From positions 212,425-276,424 of the forward strand of contig JAAMEZ010000032.1 in the NCBI GenBank assembly GCA_013322215.1: DNA of 64,000 nucleotides, written 5' to 3'. This document shows positions 43,963-52,023 of this stretch, one piece after another. The translations under genes were made by a program, and so were the position numbers. The notes beneath the pieces are model-generated. The model was not told the DNA's origin, did not search any database, and saw only the letters and a program-made list of their open reading frames with translations. The first letter of the stretch is position 1. Every line of letters starts with the position of its first letter. The stretch comes from Martinezella rhizogenes (GTDB lineage Bacteria; Pseudomonadota; Alphaproteobacteria; Rhizobiales; Rhizobiaceae).

Positions 43963-44795
43963 CATCGACAGGCTTCACTCCCGGCCGCATCCTGCGCCTC
44001 TCTCTGCTGATCCTAGGCTCGCTCATCTTCCTGGCGCCCTACATCTTCATGATCTCGACCGCCGGCAAGGCGCAGGACGATATCTTCACCTCGGCGCTAA
44101 AGCTGATCCCGACGCATTTCTATTACGTCGAGAACATCGCCAAGGCGCTGAGCAAGGTCGACATGGGCACGCTGCTGATGAACGGCGTCCTCGTCTGCGG
44201 CTTGATCTTCTTCTTCCAGGTGCTGATCGCCATCCCCTGCGCTTACGCCATGGCGAAGCTGAAGTTTCCGGCGGCACGCACCATGATGGTGCTGATCATG
44301 CTCGGCCTGCTGATCCCGATCCACGCGACGGCGCTGCCGCTCTATGTCGGCTTCAACAGCCTGTCGCTCTTGAACAGCTACACGGCTCTCGTGGCACCCT
44401 TCTCGATCTCGGTCTTCGCGATCTTCATGTTCCTGCAGTTCTTCCGCGCCATGCCTGATGATCTGATCCATGCGGCCCGCCTCGACGGCATGTCGGAACT
44501 CGGCATCGTCGCTCGCGTCATTGTGCCGAATGCCTGGCCTGCGGTGACCGCTTTCGCGATCTTCTCGGTCGTCGCGCACTGGAACGACCTCTACTGGCCG
44601 CTGATCGTCATCAGCAAGCAGGATTATTTCACGCCGCCGCTGGGCCTCATGTATTTCCGCGCCGCCGAAGCCGGCGACGATTACGGCGCGCTCATGGCGG
44701 CGACCCTCATCATTACCCTTCCCCTCGTCGCGGCATTCCTTCTGGCACAGAAGCGCTTCGTCGAGGGCATCACCATGACCGGTCTCAAGGGCTGA
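43959..44795 (+). CDS. ABC sugar/glycerol-phosphate permease, UgpE type
   Basis: 278 residues, six helices, MalG/UgpE group. The EAA loop is LIHAARLDGMSELGIVARVIVPNAWPA and the family C terminus LLAQKRFVEGITMTGLKG is intact. It overlaps permease 1 by 4 nt. A RIME-like element separates it from the binding-protein gene. Confidence 0.94.
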   Translation: MTSTGFTPGRILRLSLLILGSLIFLAPYIFMISTAGKAQDDIFTSALKLIPTHFYYVENIAKALSKVDMGTLLMNGVLVCGLIFFFQVLIAIPCAYAMAKLKFPAARTMMVLIMLGLLIPIHATALPLYVGFNSLSLLNSYTALVAPFSISVFAIFMFLQFFRAMPDDLIHAARLDGMSELGIVARVIVPNAWPAVTAFAIFSVVAHWNDLYWPLIVISKQDYFTPPLGLMYFRAAEAGDDYGALMAATLIITLPLVAAFLLAQKRFVEGITMTGLKG

Positions 44796-44805
44796 CCGGT
44801 TCCCT

Positions 44806-44916
44806 GGAGCGGATGATTTTAGATCGCATCGGTCTGAAATCTGAATCCGCTCTAGAATCAAAGAAGTAGAGCATGATGTCGTCCGAAAACCGCATGCACT
44901 TTCGGCATCATGCTCG
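44806..44916. repeat. RIME-like repeat inside the ABC operon
   Basis: Two hairpins: GAGCGGAT/ATCCGCTC (44807-44852) and GAGCATGATG/CATCATGCTC (44869-44915), the second with an inner CCGAAA/TTTCGG stem. This is the two-palindrome layout of the rhizobial mosaic element. It sits 10 nt after the permease stop and 15 nt before the binding-protein start. Confidence 0.8.
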
Positions 44917-44931
44917 ACAGGAGAACGAGCG

Positions 44932-46197
44932 ATGAAGCATATCACCCAGATTCTCGCCGCCGCAGCCATTTCGATGGTCGTGACGGTCCCGGCCTACGCC
45001 GAAACCACCCTGACGGTTCACTATCCCATGCCCGGCTTTTTCAAGAACGTGATGGACACGATCTCGAAGAAGTTCATGGAAGAAAATCCCGACATCAAGA
45101 TCCAGTTCGCCGCTCCTTCGGCCACCTATGAGGAAGGCATCCAGACCATCCTGCGCCAGGCCGGCACCAGCGAAATGCCCGATGTCACCTTCATCGGCCT
45201 CAATCGCCTGCGCATGATGGACGAGCGCAACGTCGCCGTCGACCTCGGCCCCCTCGTCAAGAAAGAGGGCAACATGGCCGAGCAGGGCTTCTCGGACACG
45301 ATCCTGAAGCTCGCCCAGGTCAAGGGCAAGCAGGTCGGCCTCGCCTTTGCGACCTCGAACCCGATCATGTACTACAACGCCGATCTGGTGAAGGCTGCCG
45401 GCGGCAACCCGGACAACCCGCCGAAGACCTGGGATGAGGTCATCACGCTCGCCGGCAAGATCAAGGCGCTCGGCAACGGCGTCGACGGCATGGACTTCCG
45501 CTGGCAGGGCGACGACTGGATGTTCTCCGCCCTCCTTTTCGGCGCTGGCGGCAAGATGCTGAGCGACGACGAAAGCAAGGTTGCCTTCAACGGTCCCGAA
45601 GGCCAGAAGGCCGTCGAGATGATCCAGCGCTTCGTCAAGGAAGGCGGCATGCCGGTCTTCACCAAGGCCGCTGGCGAACAGGCCTTCGCTGCCGGCAAGG
45701 TCGGCTTCGAATTCCAGACCACCGGCGCCCTCGTCAACACCATCAAGAATGTAGGCACCAAATTCGACCTGCGCACTGCCAAGCTGCCGCTGATCGACCC
45801 GGTCAATGGCCGCCTGCCGACGGGCGGCAACGCCGTCGTCATCCTGACTCATGATCCGGTCAAGGAAGAAGCCGCCTGGAAGTTCGCCAAGTTCGCCGCC
45901 GGCCCGTACGGCGCCTCGGTCGTCGTTCCCGGCACCGGCTATGTTCCGAACAACGAGCTTGCCGCCAAGTCTGCCGAATATCTCGGCGACTTCTATAAGA
46001 AGAACCCGCTCTTCCAGGCCGGCCTCAGCCAGATGTCGATCATGGTTCCCTGGTATGCCTTCCCGGGCGCTAACGGCGTCAAGGTCACGCAGACCATCGT
46101 CGACAACCTCTCGCGCATCGTCGACGGCTCGGCCACGCCGAAGGAAGCGCTCGACGACGCCGCTTCCGACGTCGAAGGCCTGCTGCCGCGCAGCTGA
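44932..46197 (+). CDS. ABC extracellular solute-binding protein (family 1)
   Basis: 421 residues. A Sec signal peptide runs to about residue 23 (ending PAYA-ET). The mature part has the family 1 pattern (PDVTFIGLNRLRMM, ATSNPIMYYNADLVKAAGGNPDNPPKTWDEV). It should deliver the substrate to the two permeases. The ATG at 44932 has AGGAGAA upstream. The family covers sugars and glycerol-3-phosphate esters; with a phosphodiesterase in the operon, a phosphorylated polyol or glycerophosphodiester is the better guess. Confidence 0.93.
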   Translation: MKHITQILAAAAISMVVTVPAYAETTLTVHYPMPGFFKNVMDTISKKFMEENPDIKIQFAAPSATYEEGIQTILRQAGTSEMPDVTFIGLNRLRMMDERNVAVDLGPLVKKEGNMAEQGFSDTILKLAQVKGKQVGLAFATSNPIMYYNADLVKAAGGNPDNPPKTWDEVITLAGKIKALGNGVDGMDFRWQGDDWMFSALLFGAGGKMLSDDESKVAFNGPEGQKAVEMIQRFVKEGGMPVFTKAAGEQAFAAGKVGFEFQTTGALVNTIKNVGTKFDLRTAKLPLIDPVNGRLPTGGNAVVILTHDPVKEEAAWKFAKFAAGPYGASVVVPGTGYVPNNELAAKSAEYLGDFYKKNPLFQAGLSQMSIMVPWYAFPGANGVKVTQTIVDNLSRIVDGSATPKEALDDAASDVEGLLPRS

Positions 46198-46223
46198 TCT
46201 CTCGATCCGGTCTGAACAATCCG

Positions 46224-46251
46224 CGCCGCCTCTCCTCGAGAGGCGGCGTTT
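46224..46251. terminator. Terminator between the binding protein and lacI genes
   Basis: CGCCGCCTCTC-CTC-GAGAGGCGGCG, 11 perfect base pairs, then TTT. It lies between convergent genes; on the plus strand it has a short T tract. Confidence 0.8.
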
Positions 46252-46268
46252 CCGTTCGCAGACGGGCG

Positions 46269-47252
46269 TCAGGGTTGAAGGGTGAGATTGCGCACCGTGC
46301 CGCCCGCGCGCATCCGATAGGGCACGGTCAGATGACGCGGCGGCGCGGCATTTTCGGCCATATCGAGCAGCAGCGAGGCCGCTGCCGCCCCCATCGTCCC
46401 ATCCGGAATTTCCACCGTCGTCAGTGGAACCTCACCCAGAAAACCGAGAGAAATTCCGTCGAAACCTGCGACCGAAATATCGCGTGGAATCGAAAGCCCC
46501 TGCCGTCGAAGCGCTCCCATCACTCCAAGCGCGAGAAGATCGTTGGAACCGATGATCGCCGTCGGAGCAAACCGCGAAACCGCATCCGAAAGATCGAGCT
46601 GCTCCAGGCTGTTTACGAAGGAGATCTCCAGAGCGTCGAGGGGTTGTTGCCCTGCCGCTTCCATGGCCCTGATATAGCCGAGATAGCGCAGCTTCGCCCG
46701 ATCCGATGCCGAAAAATGGCCCGATATGAACAGGATGCGGCGATGCCCCTTGCAGAGGAAATGATCGGTCAGATCCCTCCCCGCGCCGAAATTATCGGTC
46801 GCGACTGCCGCGGTGAAGCGGCTGGTCGGCAGGTTGCCAAGCAATACGGTCGGCGGCAGGGCGGATGACAGGAGCAGGCTGCGTTCGGGATCGCAGAGCG
46901 TGAGGATCAGCCCCGTCGGCTGCTGCTGGAGCAGTGAGGCGACGGCATCGGCCTCCTGCGCCGGATCATAATTCGATTGCGCGATGAGCACGCTGTGGCC
47001 GGCATGGAGCGCCCTGTTCTGAATGCTGGAAAGCGAAGCCGCGAAGACCGGATTGGTAATGCTGGGAATAAGCACCCCGATCGCCGGCCGGCCGTTGCCG
47101 GTGCGCCCACCCGCTCGATAACCGAGCTCTGCCGCCGCCCGCCGCACGCGCCGCACCATTTCGTCGCTGACCGGGCCATTGCGATTGAGCACCCGGCTGG
47201 CAGTCGCGACCGAACAACCGGCCCGAAAGGCGACTTGCTGGAGCGTCGACAT
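46269..47252 (-). CDS. LacI-family transcriptional regulator
   Basis: 327 residues. The helix-turn-helix is LQQVAFRAGCSVATASRVLNRNGPVSDEMVRRVRRAAAELGYR, followed by a periplasmic-binding-like sugar domain (GVLIPSITNPVFAASLSSIQ through VAGFDGISLGFLGEVPLTTVEIP). It is convergent with the ABC operon and probably controls it, but no LacI palindrome could be identified with confidence at the operon start. The ATG at 47252 is preferred over the GTG at 47264; both share the GGAGG upstream. Confidence 0.92.
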   Translation of the reverse strand: MSTLQQVAFRAGCSVATASRVLNRNGPVSDEMVRRVRRAAAELGYRAGGRTGNGRPAIGVLIPSITNPVFAASLSSIQNRALHAGHSVLIAQSNYDPAQEADAVASLLQQQPTGLILTLCDPERSLLLSSALPPTVLLGNLPTSRFTAAVATDNFGAGRDLTDHFLCKGHRRILFISGHFSASDRAKLRYLGYIRAMEAAGQQPLDALEISFVNSLEQLDLSDAVSRFAPTAIIGSNDLLALGVMGALRRQGLSIPRDISVAGFDGISLGFLGEVPLTTVEIPDGTMGAAAASLLLDMAENAAPPRHLTVPYRMRAGGTVRNLTLQP

Positions 47253-47502
47253 GATATCAAGCACCTCCGGCTTCGGATTTTCGGCCCAGACTGATAGAGC
47301 CCTGAGAATTACGGGGATTTATATCAGATCGATGACAGTTATTTGACGCCCGCTCGCCGCTTCTGCGACATCGGCGCCCTTGACTTTGCTGCAACGCAGC
47401 AGATGTTCGTCGTGATCGCTGCGGCGAATGATGCTGTCATCAACCGATGCCATGATCGCTGCGCTGTGATCCGCAGATCCGACCCCTTGAAAGGATGCTC
47501 TC

Positions 47503-48423
47503 ATGTCAGAAGCAGAAGCACGGACGCCTGCCACCTCCGCCGACAAGATCCAAAGATTGTTCTTTCTCGACATCAACGACGGACGAATTCTCTCTTCCGC
47601 CATCGACGGCACCGATCTCAAGCTCATCGTCCAACGGGCCGGCCGCAGCCCGGACGGCATTCTCGTCGACAGCGAGAACGGCTGGATATATTGGACAGAA
47701 ATGGGCAACGACTACAATGCCCATGACGGCTCCATCGAGCGCATGGACCTCGATGGCAGCAACCACATCACGCTGATCCCGCCGGGCAGCACACTGGTTA
47801 CGCCGAAGCAGATCCAGATCGACCGCGACAACGGCAAGCTCTATTGGTGCGACCGCGAAGGCATGCGCGTCATGCGCGCCAATATCGACGGCAGCGACAT
47901 CGAAACCCTGGTGCAGAACGGCGAAGGCCTCGAAGACAGCGCCGATATCGAACGCTGGTGCGTCGGCATCGCCCTCGACCTGCCGCTCGGACAGATCTAC
48001 TGGACCCAGAAGGGACCGCCGGATGCCGGTCTCGGCCGCATCTTCCGCGCCGGCGTCAATATCCCTGCGGGCGAAACCGCAACGAGCCGCAGCGACATCG
48101 AAACTCTGCTGGATAAACTGCCGGAACCGATCGACCTCGAGCTGGATCTCGCCACCCGCACGATCTACTGGACCGACCGCGGCAATCTCCCACGCGGAAA
48201 CACCGTCAACCGCGCACAGATGGACGATATCGCAGCAACATCGGAAGTCGTCCTCGAAGGCCTGGACGAAGGCATCGGCCTGTCGCTCGATCTGCCAAAT
48301 AACCGCATGTTCTTCACCGATATCGGCGGCAATCTCTATTCCGCAAGCCTCGACGGCGCGGGCGAACGCGAACTGCTGCACCATGCCGGCTCGTTCACCG
48401 GCATCGTCTACGCCGAAATCTGA
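47503..48423 (+). CDS. YWTD-type beta-propeller protein (LDL-receptor class B repeats)
   Basis: 306 residues. Repeats of about 45 residues each contain the YWTD-like signature: IYWTEMG, LYWCDRE, IYWTQKG, IYWTDRG and FFTDIGG, with DGSN/DGSD turns. These are the class B repeats of LDL receptors and predict a five- or six-bladed propeller. There is no signal peptide, so it is cytoplasmic, unlike the animal proteins. Function unknown; similar bacterial proteins are sometimes mislabelled as dehydrogenases. The ATG at 47503 has AAAGGA upstream. It is divergent from lacI. Confidence 0.85.
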   Translation: MSEAEARTPATSADKIQRLFFLDINDGRILSSAIDGTDLKLIVQRAGRSPDGILVDSENGWIYWTEMGNDYNAHDGSIERMDLDGSNHITLIPPGSTLVTPKQIQIDRDNGKLYWCDREGMRVMRANIDGSDIETLVQNGEGLEDSADIERWCVGIALDLPLGQIYWTQKGPPDAGLGRIFRAGVNIPAGETATSRSDIETLLDKLPEPIDLELDLATRTIYWTDRGNLPRGNTVNRAQMDDIAATSEVVLEGLDEGIGLSLDLPNNRMFFTDIGGNLYSASLDGAGERELLHHAGSFTGIVYAEI

Positions 48424-48459
48424 ATGCCGACCATTGTAGGTGCGCGAACTACAGTGCGC

Positions 48460-48915
48460 CTACGCCCCATCCTCCTCGGCCACAATCCGATCCAGATTCT
48501 GATTCAGCCGGCGCATCAGTTGAACCAGCGTCTGAACTTCATCGGCACTGAAGCCCGACAGAACCTGCTCCCGCCCCTCCTCTAGAGCCTGACGCGCAGC
48601 CGGGAGCTTGGCAACCGCCGCATCCGTCAGTGATATGAGGCTGCTGCGGCCATCGGTCGGATCGGGCGTGCGCCGGATCAATCCGTCCCGCTCCATGCGC
48701 GCCAGCATCTGCGCCATCGACGGCTGCTCGATCTTCGCGAATTTCGCCAAATCCTTCTGCGACATCTGCGCCCCATTCCGAAGCAGATACAGCACCGGCA
48801 GCTGGCCGATGTTGAAACCCAGCGCCTTCACCCGCCGCTCGCCGAGCCGCGAAAAAGCGCGCGACGCCATGTTGATCAGCGGCACCGGCGTATCGAACAA
48901 ATCCCAATCACTCAT
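48460..48915 (-). CDS. MarR-family regulator (next to TetX-like monooxygenase)
   Basis: 151 residues. Winged helix: FNIGQLPVLYLLRNGAQMSQKDLAKFAKIEQPSMAQMLARMERDGLIRRTPDPTDGRSSLISLT, ending in a dimerisation helix. The ATG at 48915 is chosen because AAGGGA (48921-48926) lies 5 nt before it; the ATG at 48921 overlaps that site. It is divergent from the monooxygenase gene, with two palindromes between the genes, so it very likely represses both and is released by an aromatic or quinone-like ligand. Confidence 0.92.
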   Translation of the reverse strand: MSDWDLFDTPVPLINMASRAFSRLGERRVKALGFNIGQLPVLYLLRNGAQMSQKDLAKFAKIEQPSMAQMLARMERDGLIRRTPDPTDGRSSLISLTDAAVAKLPAARQALEEGREQVLSGFSADEVQTLVQLMRRLNQNLDRIVAEEDGA

Positions 48916-48928
48916 CGCCATCCCTTGC

Positions 48929-48962
48929 ATAGGTACCTATGTTAATTTATATAGGCACCTAT
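48929..48962. promoter_or_regulatory. Tandem MarR operators
   Basis: A perfect palindrome ATAGGTACCTAT (48929-48940) and a near-perfect copy ATAGGCACCTAT (48951-48962), centres 22 bp apart (two helical turns), fill the gap between marR and the monooxygenase gene. Confidence 0.85.
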
Positions 48963-48972
48963 CTACAACGAT

Positions 48973-50148
48973 ATGAGAATCTTGTCCATGAAGTCCTATC
49001 CCCGCATCGCCATCATCGGCGCCGGCCCCGGTGGCCTGACGCTGGCGCGCATCCTTCATCAGAAAGGCATCGCGACCACTATCTTCGAACGCGAGGAACA
49101 TGCCCTTGCCCGGCCGCAAGGCGGCACGCTCGACCTGCATGTCGAATCCGGCCAGCTGGCACTGCGCCGCGCCGGCCTTTACGAAGAATTCCTGACGATC
49201 GCCCGCTACGAGGACCAGGGAAGCCGGCTCTACGACAAGGACGGCACACTCATCTTTGCCGATGACGATGCCGATGATTCCGACAGGCCGGAGGTGGATC
49301 GCACGGCGCTGCGGCAGACACTGCTCGCCTCCCTGCCGAAAGAAATCATCCGCTGGAACCATAGCTTGCGCAAAGTGCGCCCGCGCGACGACGGCACCTA
49401 TGATCTGGTCTTTGAAAACGAGACGATCGGCCCTTTCGATCTCGTTATCGGTGCCGATGGCGGCTGGTCGAAGGTCAGGCCGCTGGTATCTTCCTACCGC
49501 CCGCAATATAGCGGCATTACCTTCATCGAATTCAGCATCGACGATGTCGATGCGAGCCATCCCGATCTCGCAGCCCTGGTCGGCCGCGGCAAGATCGGCG
49601 TCGAGGCCGATGGACGAGGCCTGATCGTCCAGCGCAACGGCAATTCCCATCTGCGCGGCTACGCGATCTTCCGCGTACCGACCGAATGGGCCGAGAAGAC
49701 ATTCGACTTTACCTCACCGGCAAAAGCCCGGGTGCGGCTGGCCGCGGAATTCGAAGGCTGGGCGCCGCGCATTCTTGGCCTTATCAAGGCCGGCAACGAT
49801 CATATCGTTTCGAGGCCGATCTATGCATTACCGGTCGGCCACCATTGGCAGAACCGTATCGGCATCACGCTCCTCGGCGATGCCGCGCATGTGATGTCGC
49901 CCTTTGGCGGCGAAGGCGTGAATATGGCAATGCTGGATGCCACGGAGCTTGGCCGCCAGCTTCTCGAAAACGACGATTGGAAAAACGCCGTCAAAGCCTA
50001 TGAAACAGATATGTTCGAACGCGTCGTCGAGCCGGCCGAACACGCCGCTGAGGCCGTCGCCACAGAGCTCTCCCATCTCGGAGCGGAGCTTTCTCTCCAG
50101 CATTACAAGGCACATCTCGAAGCCCGCCTTCAAGATTCGGCGGCATAG
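48973..50148 (+). CDS. TetX-like FAD-dependent monooxygenase
   Basis: 391 residues. FAD motif GAGPGG at 16-21 (IAIIGAGPGGLTLARIL), the segment GGTLDLHVESGQLALRRAGL, which closely follows TetX ([20 protein letters not shown] from memory), DRPEVDRTALRQTLLASL, and LLGDAAHVMSPFGGEGVNMAM that binds the FAD phosphates. Class A flavoprotein hydroxylase. It may oxidise an aromatic or polyketide compound; tetracycline activity cannot be claimed. An internal ATG at 48988 is also a possible start. Under divergent MarR control. Confidence 0.88.
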   Translation: MRILSMKSYPRIAIIGAGPGGLTLARILHQKGIATTIFEREEHALARPQGGTLDLHVESGQLALRRAGLYEEFLTIARYEDQGSRLYDKDGTLIFADDDADDSDRPEVDRTALRQTLLASLPKEIIRWNHSLRKVRPRDDGTYDLVFENETIGPFDLVIGADGGWSKVRPLVSSYRPQYSGITFIEFSIDDVDASHPDLAALVGRGKIGVEADGRGLIVQRNGNSHLRGYAIFRVPTEWAEKTFDFTSPAKARVRLAAEFEGWAPRILGLIKAGNDHIVSRPIYALPVGHHWQNRIGITLLGDAAHVMSPFGGEGVNMAMLDATELGRQLLENDDWKNAVKAYETDMFERVVEPAEHAAEAVATELSHLGAELSLQHYKAHLEARLQDSAA

Positions 50149-50164
50149 CATCGCGCAAAAGGAA

Positions 50165-50185
50165 AGCGGGCCAGTGCGGCCCGCT
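50165..50185. terminator. Hairpin between convergent genes
   Basis: AGCGGGCC-AGTGC-GGCCCGCT, 8 bp, between the monooxygenase and dehydrogenase stops. No T tract, so a weak call. Confidence 0.5.
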
Positions 50186-50211
50186 CCGAAGACGTTACTT
50201 GGGGTGTCGGC

Positions 50212-51798
50212 TTAATTGCCCTTGCGCACACCGTCGAGAAGATGCGGCAGCGACCTGACGCCCTCGTTGCGCAGCTCAGCCGGAAGCAGGCCTTCCGGCA
50301 GATCCTGATAGGAGACCGGGCGCAGGAAGCGGCGGATGGCCAGCGTGCCGACCGAGGTCGTGCGGCTGTCCGAAGTCGCCGGGAAAGGCCCGCCATGCAC
50401 CATGGCATGTGAAACTTCGACGCCGGTCGGCCAGCCATTGGCGAGAATGCGCCCGGCCTTGCGTTCGAGCACCGGCACCAGCTTGGCGACCGTCGCATAA
50501 TCATCCGCTTCGATCTGCAGCGTCGCCGTCAGCTGGCCTTCGAGCTTTTCCGCAACCGCGATCATCTGCTCGATGTCCTTGCAGCGCACGAGAAGGCTCG
50601 CCGCGCCGAAGACCTCGTGGCCTAGACGTTCATCCGCCAGAAACTGTTCGACGTCGGTCTCGAAGAAGATGCCGGGGCTGCGGTTGACGCCTTCGGCCGG
50701 CGCACCGTGGGCGACGGTCTTCACCGCCTCATGCTCGGCCAATGCGGCAACCCCCTTGTCGAAGGCGGCGTGAATGCCAGGTGTCAGCATCGGTGCTGGC
50801 GCGCTGCCGGTCAACGCATCGCTGGCAGCCTGGACGAAGCGGTCGAGATCGGGGCTTTCGATAGCAAAAAGCAGACCCGGATTGGTACAGAACTGACCGG
50901 CGCCGAGCGTCAGCGAATCGATAAAGCCTGTTCCGATCGCCTCGGCACGTGCCGCAAGTGCTGCTGGGAAAAGGAAGACGGGGTTGACGCTGCTCATCTC
51001 GGCATAGACCGGGATCGGCTCGGGTCGGGCCGCAGCGATAGCGCCAAGCGCCAGGCCACCGCCGCGCGAGCCGGTAAAGCCGACCGCCTTGATGCGGGGA
51101 TCGCGCACCAGGGCGGCACCCGTTTCGTTGGCACCGGTCAGCAGCGAGAACGTACCTTCCGGAAGACCGGATGCAGCAACGGCGGCGCGGATGGCGCGGC
51201 CGACAAGCTCGCCCGTGCCCGGATGGGCCAGATGCCCCTTGACGACGACCGGGCAGCCGGCCGCAAGTGCCGACGCCGTGTCACCGCCGGCAACCGAGAA
51301 GGCGAGCGGGAAATTGCTGGCGCCAAAGACGGCAACCGGGCCAAGCGGGATCTGGCGCAGGCGCAGATCGGCGCGCGGCAGCGGCTTGCGCTCCGGCAAT
51401 GCCGGATCGATACGCAGATCGAGCCACTCACCGGCACGGACCACCTGTGCGAACAGCCGCAGCTGGCCGATCGTGCGGGCACGCTCGCCCTGCAGGCGCG
51501 CCACCGGCAGGCCGGTCTCTTCCGTCGCCCGCTCGATCAGCACATCGCCGATCTCCATGATGTTGTCGGCAATCTTTTCGAGGAATGCTGCGCGCTGCTC
51601 CGGGCTGGTGGCGCGGTAGGTGTCAAACGCCCGGGCCGCCAGTTCACACGCCTTGGCAACGTCGCTTTCGCTGGCGATCGCAAAGGCCGGTTCCAGGTTT
51701 GCGCCGGTTGCCGGGTTGATGGCACGCGCGGTTCTGTTGTCGCCGGTGGAATCTGAGCCGATCAGCAGATCGCCGCGAATCTCGAAAGACTGTGTCAT
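50212..51798 (-). CDS. 2,5-dioxovalerate (alpha-ketoglutarate semialdehyde) dehydrogenase, NADP+ type
   Basis: 528 residues, the longer aldehyde dehydrogenase form found in the ketoglutarate-semialdehyde group. Catalytic Cys304 (GAGQFCTNPG) and Glu267 (YAEMSSVNP) are present, and the N terminus has the cofactor segment FGASNFPLAFSVAGGDTASALAAGCPVVVKGH. It oxidises 2,5-dioxopentanoate to 2-oxoglutarate, the last step of oxidative pentose, glucarate and hydroxyproline breakdown. The other pathway genes are not here. A small palindrome lies upstream at 51875-51892. Confidence 0.88.
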   Translation of the reverse strand: MTQSFEIRGDLLIGSDSTGDNRTARAINPATGANLEPAFAIASESDVAKACELAARAFDTYRATSPEQRAAFLEKIADNIMEIGDVLIERATEETGLPVARLQGERARTIGQLRLFAQVVRAGEWLDLRIDPALPERKPLPRADLRLRQIPLGPVAVFGASNFPLAFSVAGGDTASALAAGCPVVVKGHLAHPGTGELVGRAIRAAVAASGLPEGTFSLLTGANETGAALVRDPRIKAVGFTGSRGGGLALGAIAAARPEPIPVYAEMSSVNPVFLFPAALAARAEAIGTGFIDSLTLGAGQFCTNPGLLFAIESPDLDRFVQAASDALTGSAPAPMLTPGIHAAFDKGVAALAEHEAVKTVAHGAPAEGVNRSPGIFFETDVEQFLADERLGHEVFGAASLLVRCKDIEQMIAVAEKLEGQLTATLQIEADDYATVAKLVPVLERKAGRILANGWPTGVEVSHAMVHGGPFPATSDSRTTSVGTLAIRRFLRPVSYQDLPEGLLPAELRNEGVRSLPHLLDGVRKGN

Positions 51799-51874
51799 GG
51801 GTATTCCTTGATGATGTCGGAGCGCTAGGGGATGGCGCTGCGAGAGCAGATAGCAGGATGGGATGACAGATATA

Positions 51875-51892
51875 AGATGATAATCGTCATCT
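51875..51892. promoter_or_regulatory. Small palindrome upstream of the semialdehyde dehydrogenase
   Basis: AGATGA-TAATCG-TCATCT, 77 nt before the start. The core GATGATAATCGT resembles GATGATTATCGT at the gntR operator (34129-34140). A shared GntR-type site is possible but unproved. Confidence 0.4.
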
Positions 51893-52023
51893 AATTATCA
51901 AGGTACAAGTCCTGAGATCAAGGCGTCAGCGTCAATTAATCATACTTTATCTGCATATGGCGTTGCAGCCTCTTTCGTGCCAATTTAGCGCCCATCCGAA
52001 AGACTGAGTGCGGCCAAGTCCCC

